This document shows, piece after piece, positions 1 through 7,232 of a stretch of 64,000 nucleotides of DNA (positions are counted from its first letter, which is position 1; the number at the start of each line of letters is the position of its first letter). Under the pieces are notes generated by a model, which was given only the letters and a program-made list of their open reading frames with translations, was not told the DNA's origin and did no database searches. Source of the stretch: Naasia lichenicola. Lineage in GTDB: Bacteria > Actinomycetota > Actinomycetes > Actinomycetales > Microbacteriaceae. The DNA is taken from the NCBI RefSeq assembly GCF_004801885.1, contig NZ_SSSM01000006.1, positions 418,092 to 482,091 of the forward strand, in the 5' to 3' direction. The position numbers were made by a program, and so were the translations under genes.

Positions 1-1
1 G

Positions 2-1138
2 GAGCCCATAGAGGCCGGAGCCGACGCCGCCGGGGGCGACCTCGCCGAGCATCATGTCCACGATGGCGATGCCCCCGCCGAACGCGGTGAAGCTGTCGTG
101 CATCGAGTTCACCGAGCCCGTCGAGGTGAGCGTGGTGCCTGCCGCGAAGATCGCCGAGGCGACGGGTCCGTAGCGGGTCTCCTTGCCCTCCATCGCTCCG
201 CCGGCCAGCTGCGGGGCGGTGCCTCCCGCTGCGAGCTCAGCCCAGACGAGCAGGCCGGTCGAGACGATCGCGAGGGTCGCCATCGTGGCGAGCACGGCGC
301 GACCCTGCCGGCGATCGCCCACGAGGGTGCCGAAGGTGCGGGGGAGCGAGAACGGGATGAGCAGGAACAGGAATGCCTCGAACGTGTTGGTCCAGCCCGA
401 CGGGTTCTCGAACGGGTGCGCCGAGTTGGCGTTGAAGAATCCGCCGCCGTTGGTGCCGAGCTGCTTGATCGCCTCCTGCGAGGCGACCGGGCCGCCGGGG
501 ATTGTCTGGGTGCCGCCGGTCAAGGTGGTCAGCTCGGTGAACCCGGCGAAGTTCTGGATCACGCCGCCGATGGAGAGCGCCACGGCGGCGACGAGGGCGG
601 CGGGCAGCAGGATGCGGGTGACGGCGCGGACGACGTCCACCCAGAAGTTGCCGAGCGTGCGCGTCGTGACGCCGGTGAAGCCGCGGATCACGGCGACGGC
701 GACCGCGAGCCCGACGGCCGCGGAGAGGAAGTTCTGCACGGCCAATCCGGCCATCTGCACCGCGTAGCCCATGGTGAGCTCGGGCGAGTAGGACTGCCAG
801 TTCGTGTTGGTGGCGAAGGAGATGGCCGTGTTCATCGCCAGCAGCGGATCGACGGCGGGCAGCCCCAGCGAGTAGGGGAGCAGCTCCTGCGTGCGCTGGA
901 GCAGGTAGACGAGCAAGATGCCGACGACCGAGAAGGCGAGCACGCTGCGCAGGTAGACCGGCCAGGACTGCTCCGAGCGGGGAGCGACGCCGATCAGGCG
1001 ATACAGGCCTCGCTCGATGCGCCAGTCCTTCGCCGTGCTGAACACGGTCGCGATCCAGTCTCCGACCGGCCGGTGCAGGAGGATGAGCAGGGTGATGAGT
1101 GTGGCGATCTGAGCGATCGCCATCCAGACGGCGGGCAT
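2..1138 (-). CDS. kdpA: Potassium-transporting ATPase subunit A (KdpA), 3' part cut off by window start
   Basis: K+-selective channel-like subunit of the KdpFABC P-type ATPase, in the cytoplasmic membrane. About 379 N-terminal residues of a family usually near 555 are visible. The hydrophobic protein carries the KdpA filter-region signature LGTNGGGFFNANSAHPFENP. The ATG overlaps the kdpF stop (ATGA), showing translational coupling in a kdpF-kdpA(-kdpBC) operon that runs out of the window. No KdpDE sensor-regulator is visible on this side. Family assignment is certain; only the C-terminus is missing, because of the window edge. Confidence 0.97.
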   Translation of the reverse strand, partial: MPAVWMAIAQIATLITLLILLHRPVGDWIATVFSTAKDWRIERGLYRLIGVAPRSEQSWPVYLRSVLAFSVVGILLVYLLQRTQELLPYSLGLPAVDPLLAMNTAISFATNTNWQSYSPELTMGYAVQMAGLAVQNFLSAAVGLAVAVAVIRGFTGVTTRTLGNFWVDVVRAVTRILLPAALVAAVALSIGGVIQNFAGFTELTTLTGGTQTIPGGPVASQEAIKQLGTNGGGFFNANSAHPFENPSGWTNTFEAFLFLLIPFSLPRTFGTLVGDRRQGRAVLATMATLAIVSTGLLVWAELAAGGTAPQLAGGAMEGKETRYGPVASAIFAAGTTLTSTGSVNSMHDSFTAFGGGIAIVDMMLGEVAPGGVGSGLYGL

Positions 1139-1227
1139 CAGAAGCGCTCGGGACGGATGAGGGCGAACAGCAGGTAGCCGACCGCGGCGATGCCGAGCAC
1201 GCCGGCGAGGATCTCGAGCGCGTTCAC
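1138..1227 (-). CDS. kdpF: KdpF, small stabilising subunit of the Kdp ATPase
   Basis: A 29-residue single-span membrane peptide starting at GTG (VNALEILAG...) and ending LLFALIRPERF. This fits KdpF, the lipid-like subunit that stabilises the Kdp complex. GGAG lies about 6 nt upstream of the GTG. Its TGA overlaps the kdpA ATG and its GTG overlaps the stop of the preceding micro-ORF (GTGA), so three reading frames are stitched together by 4-nt overlaps. Its length matches the family (about 29 aa). Confidence 0.9.
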   Translation of the reverse strand: MNALEILAGVLGIAAVGYLLFALIRPERF

Positions 1228-1307
1228 AGCTTCTCCACCGCCCGGGCGATCAGGCCGACCCCGCCCATCAGGGCGAGCACGGCGGCGACCAACAGGATGT
1301 CCAGCAC
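1224..1307 (-). CDS. 27-residue membrane micropeptide at the head of the kdp operon
   Basis: Too short for ordinary gene callers. GTG start with a strong AGGAGG five bases upstream, then 27 codons: a hydrophobic span (LDILLVAAVLALMGGVGLIA) followed by RAVEKL and TGA. The stop overlaps the kdpF GTG. The good ribosome site, coupling overlap, and single transmembrane span with a positively charged tail argue for real translation. It could be a second KdpF-like stabilising peptide or a leader whose translation opens the kdpF start. I do not know a named family for it. Confidence 0.6.
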   Translation of the reverse strand: MLDILLVAAVLALMGGVGLIARAVEKL

Positions 1308-1537
1308 GATGCCTCCTCGCGGTGGCACTCCGCGGACTGCGGGCCACCGACGAACAGTGAATGCCCGGTCCTGCGCCTCGCAGCCGGTCCTTACGGTTTC
1401 CTCACGCGCCGGTCGCGGATCCGTATGGGATCTTCACGGATCCGGAGATTGCCCCGGGTCCCTCAGGATTCGGGCCGTGATGCCCCCGTTTCGGACGGGA
1501 TCTCAGGATCGGTGCACGAACTCCGGACCCGTGCAGG
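1308..1537. other. Intergenic region between kdp promoter side and the 3' end of xdhC
   Basis: 230 bases without a supported gene. It must hold the leftward kdp promoter. An inverted repeat, GGATCCGT (1417-1424) and ACGGATCC (1436-1443), could be the xdhC terminator or an operator. I cannot assign a KdpE site by eye. Confidence 0.35.
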
Positions 1538-2683
1538 TCAGAGGGGGAGGCGGGTGGTGACGAGAGGCGCTCGATGGATAGGCGCGTCCAGCTCGGTGAG
1601 GCGACGGCCGGATCCGCCGTGCACCGATGCGATGATCTCCGCGGCGATCGAGATCGCCGTCTCCTGCGGGGTGCGCGCTCCCAGATCGAGGCCGATGGGT
1701 GACGACAGCCGCGCCAGTTCGACCTCGGTGAGCCCCTCTTCGCGCAGCCGCGCCATCCGGTCGTCGTGGGTGCGCCGGCTGCCCATCGCCCCGACGTATG
1801 CCGCGTGCGTGCGCAGTGCCAGGGCGAGCAGGGGGATGTCGAACTTCGGATCGTGGGTCAGCACGCAGATCACCGTGCGGTCGTCGATCTCGGTCCGCTC
1901 GAGGTAGCGGTGCGGCCACTCGACGATCACCTCGTGGACGTCGGGGAACCGCTTGCGGGTCGCGAAGACCGGCCGGGCGTCGCAGACGGTCACGCGGTAG
2001 CCGATGAGGCTGCCGACCCGGGCGACGGCGGCGGCGAAGTCGATGGCGCCGAAGACGATCATCCGAGGAGGCGGAGCGAAGGTCTGCACGAGCACCCGCA
2101 GGTCGTCGTGCCGGCGCTCGCCGTCCGCACCGAGGGTCAGGATCCCCGTGCTGCCGTGCTCGAGCATGCCGCGTCCGTCGTCGATCACCGCGGCGTCGAG
2201 TCGGGCGCTGCCGAGCGAGCCCCAGTGCTGATGCTCGCCGAGCAGCAGCTGCGCCCCGGTGCCCGGACCGTCGATCACGGCGGAGATCACGGTGGAGATC
2301 ACGGTGGCAAGCGCGATGGGAGCGCCGGCCGCGATCGCATCCTCCATCCGGGCGAACTCGGCGAAGTGCTCAGCATCGATCCGACTGACGAAGAGCTGGA
2401 TGGTGCCGCCGCAGGTCAGCCCGACGGCGAAGGCGTCGTCGTCCCCGACGCCGTACGTGACGAGCTGCGGATCGCCCGAGGCGAGGACGGCCTGCGCGAC
2501 CTCGTAGACCGCGCCTTCGACGCAGCCCCCCGACACGCTGCCGACGGCCTCGCCGCTCTGCGACACCGCCATGGCTGCCCCCACCGGACGCGGCGCGGAG
2601 CTCCACGTCTGCACCACGGTCGCGAGCGCGAAGGGCTCTCCGGCATGGAACCAGGGAGCGATCTCGGCGAGGATCTCGCGCAT
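1538..2683 (-). CDS. XdhC/CoxI family molybdenum-cofactor sulfuration and insertion protein
   Basis: 381 aa. The N-terminal XdhC_CoxI domain shows SGGCVEG at about residues 51-57, and the C-terminal Rossmann-like XdhC domain shows VGAMGSRRTHDDR and SPIGLDLGARTPQE. In known systems XdhC binds Moco, promotes its terminal sulfuration with a cysteine desulfurase and hands it to xanthine dehydrogenase-type enzymes. The ATG is chosen for GGAGGGACC directly upstream. It is divergent from moaA, with MocA-like and cysteine desulfurase genes close by, which supports a molybdenum-hydroxylase role. Mid-protein, a short tandem (VISTVISAVI) comes from repeated 12-base units. Confidence 0.88.
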   Translation of the reverse strand: MREILAEIAPWFHAGEPFALATVVQTWSSAPRPVGAAMAVSQSGEAVGSVSGGCVEGAVYEVAQAVLASGDPQLVTYGVGDDDAFAVGLTCGGTIQLFVSRIDAEHFAEFARMEDAIAAGAPIALATVISTVISAVIDGPGTGAQLLLGEHQHWGSLGSARLDAAVIDDGRGMLEHGSTGILTLGADGERRHDDLRVLVQTFAPPPRMIVFGAIDFAAAVARVGSLIGYRVTVCDARPVFATRKRFPDVHEVIVEWPHRYLERTEIDDRTVICVLTHDPKFDIPLLALALRTHAAYVGAMGSRRTHDDRMARLREEGLTEVELARLSSPIGLDLGARTPQETAISIAAEIIASVHGGSGRRLTELDAPIHRAPLVTTRLPL

Positions 2684-2823
2684 GGTCCCTCCGATCCGGC
2701 CTTTTCCGTGCTCCCAGTATGAGCGCGCCAGCGTTACAGGCGGATGACGGAGGTCACCGTGGCCTGAGAGACTGCGCGTCAACGCGGGGCGACTTTCGCG
2801 ACAGTCCCATCAGGAGCCTCGAC

Positions 2824-2829
2824 TACCCT
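2824..2829 (+). promoter_or_regulatory. -10 box of leaderless moaA promoter
   Basis: TACCCT ends 6 bases before the moaA ATG at 2836, so transcription is predicted to begin on the A of the start codon. No ribosome-binding site is present upstream. Confidence 0.55.
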
Positions 2830-2835
2830 CGAAGC

Positions 2836-3921
2836 ATGTCCATCAGCCTGGGGATTCCGCGCATCCTCACCGCGCACGGCGCCCCGACGACGGGCGGTCT
2901 GGTCGACACCTTCGGCCGCCAGGCCACCGACATGCGCCTCTCGCTGACCGACAAGTGCAATCTGCGCTGCACCTACTGCATGCCCGCGGAGGGCATGGAC
3001 TGGCTCTCGCGCAACGATCTGATGACCGCGGACGAGATCGTCCGTCTCGTCGACATCGGCGTCGATGTCCTGCAGGTGCGCGAGCTCCGGCTCACCGGTG
3101 GCGAGCCGCTCGTCCGCAAGGATCTCGAGGAGATCCTGCGCCGAGTCCGCGCGAGCCAGCCCGAGCTGCCCATCTCGCTCACCACGAATGCCGTCGGACT
3201 CGACCGCCGTGCGGCCTCGCTCAGGGCTGCCGGGCTCACCCGGCTCAACGTCTCGCTCGACTCCCTGCATTCCGAGACCTTCGCCGCGCTCACGCGGCGG
3301 CCCTTCCTGGAGCGGGTGCTCCGCGGCATCGATGCCGCGGCCGATGCCGGCCTCGGTCCGATCAAGATCAACGCGGTCCTGCTTCGTGGCATCAACGACC
3401 ACGAGGCGGCCGACCTCGTCGACTGGGCGATCGGCAAGGGCTACGAGCTGCGCTTCATCGAGCAGATGCCACTCGATGAGGATCACATTTGGACGCGCGA
3501 CAACATGATCACCGCGGGGGCTATCCGGGCTCGGGTGGAGGAGCGCTTCGTGCTCACCCCCGATCCGCGCGACCGTGATGGCGCACCGGCCGACCGCTGG
3601 GAGGTCCGCCGTCCCGGCACGCTCGCGACCGAGCCGGCAGACGGGGTCATCGGCATCATCGCCTCGGTCACCGAGCCATTCTGCGCCGACTGCCGGCGCA
3701 CCCGGATCACCGCCGACGGCAAGGTGCGCTCCTGCCTGTTCTCGCACGACGAGGTCCCGCTGCTGCATCTCATGCGCTCCGGGGCGACCGATGCCGAGAT
3801 CGCCCAGCGCTGGCGCGATGCGATGTGGATGAAGCCCAAGGCGCACGGCATGGATCACGCCGGCCTCGGTGCCGCCGACTACATCCAGCCAGAACGCAGC
3901 ATGAGCGCGATCGGCGGATAG
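2836..3921 (+). CDS. moaA: GTP 3',8-cyclase (molybdenum cofactor biosynthesis protein MoaA)
   Basis: Radical SAM enzyme that starts Moco synthesis by converting GTP to 3',8-cyclo-GTP, which MoaC turns into cPMP. 361 aa. The N-terminal CX3CX2C cluster ligands are C41, C45 and C48 (KCNLRCTYCMP). A second C-terminal Fe-S site is C283, C286 and C300 (CX2CX13C). It ends in the conserved Gly-Gly (SAIGG). The start at 2836 agrees with a leaderless -10 box. It leads the operon moaA-moaD-sufS-sufU-mocA with tight spacing (2 nt to moaD). Confidence 0.97.
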   Translation: MSISLGIPRILTAHGAPTTGGLVDTFGRQATDMRLSLTDKCNLRCTYCMPAEGMDWLSRNDLMTADEIVRLVDIGVDVLQVRELRLTGGEPLVRKDLEEILRRVRASQPELPISLTTNAVGLDRRAASLRAAGLTRLNVSLDSLHSETFAALTRRPFLERVLRGIDAAADAGLGPIKINAVLLRGINDHEAADLVDWAIGKGYELRFIEQMPLDEDHIWTRDNMITAGAIRARVEERFVLTPDPRDRDGAPADRWEVRRPGTLATEPADGVIGIIASVTEPFCADCRRTRITADGKVRSCLFSHDEVPLLHLMRSGATDAEIAQRWRDAMWMKPKAHGMDHAGLGAADYIQPERSMSAIGG

Positions 3922-3923
3922 CA

Positions 3924-4238
3924 ATGCTGATCAGGTACTTCGCTGCCGCGAGTGCGGCCACGGGGATCGAGGAGGAGACTCTCGAACTCGAACGGGAACT
4001 TACTCTCGGCCAGCTCGAGAGCCTGCTCGGCGAGCGTCATCCGGGTGACGCGGGATCGGCGAACCGCTCGACGGCAGGCTCGGGCGGCCCCAGCGGAAGG
4101 ATCGGCGGACGACGGGCGTTATCCGATGTGCTGACCCGCTGCAGCTTCCTCCGCAACGGCGCAGCCACCACCGACCGCTCCACAGTGCTCGCACCGACCG
4201 ACTCGATCGACGTGCTGCCGCCCTTCGCCGGAGGCTGA
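3924..4238 (+). CDS. moaD: MoaD, molybdopterin synthase small (sulfur carrier) subunit
   Basis: Ubiquitin-like sulfur carrier whose C-terminal Gly-Gly (PPFAGG) is adenylylated by MoeB and converted to thiocarboxylate; with MoaE it builds the dithiolene of molybdopterin. 104 aa, longer than the usual ~80. A Gly/Ser/Arg-rich insert of about 20 residues (ERHPGDAGSANRSTAGSG...) sits where MoaD normally has a loop. It lies two bases after moaA. MoaE, its partner, is on the opposite strand at 9010-9477. Confidence 0.93.
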   Translation: MLIRYFAAASAATGIEEETLELERELTLGQLESLLGERHPGDAGSANRSTAGSGGPSGRIGGRRALSDVLTRCSFLRNGAATTDRSTVLAPTDSIDVLPPFAGG

Positions 4239-4241
4239 TCC

Positions 4242-5573
4242 ATGCCCACCCCGACCACCGTGATGCCGCCTGTACCCGTGCGCACCGACGCGACGGTCAC
4301 CACCCTGACGTCTGCGGACGTCGAGCGGCTGCGTGCCGACTTCCCAATCCTCGAGCGCACCGTGAACGGCAGCCCGCTCGTCTACCTCGACTCCGGGGCG
4401 ACCTCGCAGAAGCCGCTGGCCGTGCTCGACGCCGAACGTGCGTTCGCGTTGCATGAGACCGCTGCAGTGCACCGCGGCGCGCACACCATGGCAGGCGAGG
4501 CGACCGAGACCTTCGAGGCGGCTCGCGCCCAGGTCGCCGGGTTCGTCGGGGTGGATGCCGACGAGCTGGTCTGGACCTCCAACGCGACAGAGGGTCTCAA
4601 CCTCATCGCGTACGGCATCTCCAACGCGTCGCTGGGCCGCGGTGGGGATTCGTCGGCGCGCTTCCGGATCGGAGCCGGCGACGAGATCGTCGTCACCGAG
4701 ATGGAGCACCACTCGAACCTCGTCCCCTGGCAGGAGCTCGCCTTCCGGACCGGCGCGACCCTGCGGGTGATCGGCCTGCAGGACGACGGGCACCTGAAGC
4801 TGGACGAGGCAGCGGAGATCATCGGCGCACGTACGCGTCTCATCGCCGTCACCCACGTCTCCAACGTGCTCGGCCTGGTCAACCCGGTCGAGGACCTGGT
4901 TGCGATGGCCCGTCGGGTGGGTGCCCTCGTCGTGCTCGACGCCTGCCAGTCCGCGCCGCACATGGCGCTCGATCTCCGAGCCCTCGACGTCGACTTCGCG
5001 GTCCTCTCCGGGCACAAGATGCTCGGTCCGACGGGCATCGGCGCGCTCTATGGACGCCGCGAGCTGCTCGACGCGCTGCCGCCCTTCCTCACCGGGGGAT
5101 CGATGATCACCACGGTCCAGCTCGACCACAGCGAGTTCCTGCCCGCCCCCGCGCGCTTCGAGGCAGGCACCCAGCGGGTCTCCCAGGCCGTCGCGCTCGC
5201 CGAGGCCACCCGCTATCTGTCCGCGGTCGGGATGGACCGCATCGCAGGATGGGAGTTCGCGCTCGGACAGCGGCTGCTCGAGGGGATCGCGGCGCTGCCG
5301 GGGATCCGTGTGCTCGGCCCGGGCCTCGGCGAGGAGCGCGTCGGACTGGCGAGCTTCGTCGTCGAGGGCGTGCATGCGCACGACGTCGGCCAGTTCCTCG
5401 ACGACCGCGGCATCGAGGTGCGCGTCGGCCACCACTGCGCACAGCCTCTGCACCGCCGGTTCGGCATCACCGCGACCACTCGAGCGAGCGCCTACCTCTA
5501 CACGACCGAGGACGAGGTCGACGCCGCCATCGCAGCGATCGGCGACGTGCGCGCCTTCTTCGGAGCCGTCTGA
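4242..5573 (+). CDS. SufS-type (group II) cysteine desulfurase in the Moco operon
   Basis: PLP enzyme that takes sulfur from cysteine to form a persulfide. 443 aa. PLP lysine K259 in LSGHKMLGPTG; catalytic cysteine C399 in RVGHHCAQPL; EMEHHSNLVPWQ is typical of SufS. GGAGG sits 8-12 nt before the ATG, inside the moaD tail. SufU follows after 13 nt. No sufB, sufC or sufD is nearby, so in this operon it may serve Moco: sulfur for the MoeB rhodanese to MoaD, or the terminal sulfido ligand with XdhC. It could instead be the cell's only SufS; the rest of the genome is needed to decide. Confidence 0.92.
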   Translation: MPTPTTVMPPVPVRTDATVTTLTSADVERLRADFPILERTVNGSPLVYLDSGATSQKPLAVLDAERAFALHETAAVHRGAHTMAGEATETFEAARAQVAGFVGVDADELVWTSNATEGLNLIAYGISNASLGRGGDSSARFRIGAGDEIVVTEMEHHSNLVPWQELAFRTGATLRVIGLQDDGHLKLDEAAEIIGARTRLIAVTHVSNVLGLVNPVEDLVAMARRVGALVVLDACQSAPHMALDLRALDVDFAVLSGHKMLGPTGIGALYGRRELLDALPPFLTGGSMITTVQLDHSEFLPAPARFEAGTQRVSQAVALAEATRYLSAVGMDRIAGWEFALGQRLLEGIAALPGIRVLGPGLGEERVGLASFVVEGVHAHDVGQFLDDRGIEVRVGHHCAQPLHRRFGITATTRASAYLYTTEDEVDAAIAAIGDVRAFFGAV

Positions 5574-5586
5574 TGGGAAGCGCCTC

Positions 5587-6066
5587 ATGACAGGATCCGC
5601 CGCTCTGCAGGGTCTTTATCAGCAGGTGATCCTGGATCACGCCAAGGAGAAGCACGGCTTCGGCCTGCGCGATGGCGCGGCCGCGTCGTCCCATCAGCTC
5701 AATCCGACCTGCGGCGACGAGGTCACCCTCCGAGTGCATCTCGGCGACGCCGACACCGTCGCATCGATCAGCTGGGAGGGACAGGGCTGCTCCATCTCCA
5801 CGGCGTCCGCGTCGATCCTCAGCGATCTCGTCGACGATCTTCCTCGGCCGGATGTCCGTCTGCGGATCGAGGCCTTCCGTGAGCTGATGCAGTCGAAGGG
5901 CACGATCGACGGCGACGAGGAGCTCCTCGAGGACGCCGTGGCGCTCTCCGGAGTCTCGCGATACGTGACACGGATCAAGTGCGCGATGCTGCCGTGGGTC
6001 GCTCTCGAGCACGCGCTGCTCGAGGCGGACGGCGCGCTCGGCGCGGAGGCCGGCGCCGCGAGGTGA
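5587..6066 (+). CDS. sufU: SufU-like zinc-dependent sulfurtransferase
   Basis: Partner of SufS that accepts the persulfide sulfur; 159 aa. The zinc ligands expected for SufU are visible: C42 with D44 (NPTCGDE), C68 (GQGCSI) and C132 (RIKCAMLPW). C42 is expected to be the sulfur acceptor. It follows the SufS-like gene and its TGA overlaps the next start (GTGA). The pairing with a SufS in a Moco rather than a Fe-S operon is the notable point. Confidence 0.9.
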   Translation: MTGSAALQGLYQQVILDHAKEKHGFGLRDGAAASSHQLNPTCGDEVTLRVHLGDADTVASISWEGQGCSISTASASILSDLVDDLPRPDVRLRIEAFRELMQSKGTIDGDEELLEDAVALSGVSRYVTRIKCAMLPWVALEHALLEADGALGAEAGAAR

Positions 6067-6683
6067 GCATCGCCGGGCTGGTGCTCGCTGCCGGAGCCGG
6101 CAGCCGCTACGGCGGTCCGAAGGTGCTGGCGCGAGACGGAGATGGAACGCCGTGGATCGCGCGAGCGGTCACAGCGCTCCGTCATGGCGGGTGCTCAGCC
6201 GTGCTGGTCGCGATCGGCGCCGACCGCGATGCGGCGCGGGAGCTGCTCAGCGACATCGTCGGCGTGGACCGGATCGTCGATGTCGACGGGTGGACGGACG
6301 GCCTCTCGGCGTCGATCATCGCGGGTCTGGCGGCGCTGCAGGACGATGCGGAGGTGGATTCGGTCGTCTTCGTCCCCGTCGACGTGCCGTCGCTCTCCGC
6401 GGCCATGGTCCGCCGCGTGATCGACGAGGCGAGAAGCCCAAATGTGCGGGAATCCGGCGCAGATAGCCGCACATTTCGGCTTCTCAGCGCGTCCCTGGCC
6501 CAGGCGATGTTCGACGGCCGCCCCGGCCATCCCGTGCTGATCGGTCGGGATCACTGGGCGCCGTTGCGGGCGTCCGTCTCGGGGGACAGTGGCGCCCGCG
6601 CGTACCTCGTCGCCCACGGCGTGGACGAGATCGACTGCTCCGACCTCGGCTCGGGCGAGGACACCGATACCCGCCGACCCTGA
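6063..6683 (+). CDS. MobA/MocA-like molybdenum cofactor nucleotidyltransferase
   Basis: 206 aa NTP-transferase with the sugar-nucleotidyltransferase-type P-loop LVLAAGAGSRYGGPK at the N-terminus and a VPVDVPSL metal-binding segment. This family attaches GMP (MobA) or CMP (MocA) to Mo-molybdopterin. Proximity of xdhC favours the MocA (CTP) role, but this is inference. The GTG start overlaps the sufU stop. Residues about 124-141 are encoded by a 55-base palindromic element (6431-6485) that keeps the frame open; the surrounding protein looks like an intact family member. Confidence 0.85.
   Translation: MSIAGLVLAAGAGSRYGGPKVLARDGDGTPWIARAVTALRHGGCSAVLVAIGADRDAARELLSDIVGVDRIVDVDGWTDGLSASIIAGLAALQDDAEVDSVVFVPVDVPSLSAAMVRRVIDEARSPNVRESGADSRTFRLLSASLAQAMFDGRPGHPVLIGRDHWAPLRASVSGDSGARAYLVAHGVDEIDCSDLGSGEDTDTRRP
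6431..6485. repeat. Palindromic element inside the MobA/MocA coding sequence
   Basis: Two 19-base arms, 6431-6449 (GAGAAGCCCAAATGTGCGG) and 6467-6485 (CCGCACATTTCGGCTTCTC), pair with one mismatch around a 17-base loop. Its core CCGAAATGTGC recurs in the intergenic palindromes at 8049-8103 and 56346-56375, suggesting a repeat family that landed in frame inside a gene. Confidence 0.7.
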
Positions 6684-6689
6684 CGTCGT

Positions 6690-6826
6690 TGAGACCGGCT
6701 GCGGTCTCTCCGCTGGTCGAGGAGCGCCGCCTGGGCGCGTCTCGAGACCGGCTGCCGTGCTCGACCGGTCGCGAGGCCGAGGCGCTCATCGCCAGGCCCG
6801 CCAGGGCCGTATCGAGGCCCTCATTC
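6690..6826. repeat. Degenerate intergenic REP-like repeat cluster
   Basis: Contains a small hairpin GAGACC...GGTCTC (6691-6708), a GGTCGAGGAGCGC...GCGCGTCTCGAGACC unit (about 6714-6748), and a degraded copy of the unit CGCCAGGGCCGTATCGAGGCC near 6800-6824. The same family occurs at 27688-27918, 28434-28720 and 63953-63992. It lies between the convergent 3' ends of mocA and the regulator gene and may also end transcription. Confidence 0.6.
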
Positions 6827-6831
6827 AGCGA

Positions 6832-7167
6832 TCAGGCGGCCAGCGAAACCTGACCGCGGGTCGATGCGCCCGAAGCCTCGAGGCGGTCAGCGACCCCGGT
6901 GGTGAGGTCGAGCAGCGTGCGGTCCAACGACGCGGCGATCGCGGCGAGGATCTCGCTCGACGGCTCCTTGAAGCCGCGCTCGATCTCCGAGAGGTACTGC
7001 GGCGAGACGCTCGCCCGGTCGGCGACGTCGCGGAGGGTGTCTCCGCGCGACTGGCGGATGCCGCGCAGCTGCTCGCCGACGAGCTCACGCCAGAGTCGCT
7101 CGGGTGGGCGCGGCGATGCATCAGCGGCGGGGGAGGGCAGGCTGTCGGCGCGGTGCGGCTGGCTCAT
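6832..7167 (-). CDS. XRE-family regulator resembling ClgR
   Basis: 111 aa cytoplasmic DNA-binding protein. The helix-turn-helix region (LRDVADRASVSPQYLSEIER) closely resembles ClgR, the actinobacterial activator of clp protease and stress genes. The C-terminus ends VSLAA, like the alanine-ended tails that make ClgR/PopR proteins ClpP substrates and like the ssrA tag. ATG at 7167 chosen; an in-frame TTG at 7179 would add four residues, and neither has a clear ribosome site. It lies between two Moco gene blocks, but no role there is shown. Confidence 0.75.
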   Translation of the reverse strand: MSQPHRADSLPSPAADASPRPPERLWRELVGEQLRGIRQSRGDTLRDVADRASVSPQYLSEIERGFKEPSSEILAAIAASLDRTLLDLTTGVADRLEASGASTRGQVSLAA

Positions 7168-7232
7168 GCCGCCAGTCAACCCGTCGGAGGGTGCTCGGCG
7201 CAGTCGAATCCGCTCACAGCAGACGACCCGGC

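Noticed and set aside
4119..5588. Long open frame antisense to the SufS-like gene
   Set aside because: High-GC shadow: composition is Arg/Gly/Asp/Val-rich without domain features, and the opposite strand encodes a clear SufS.
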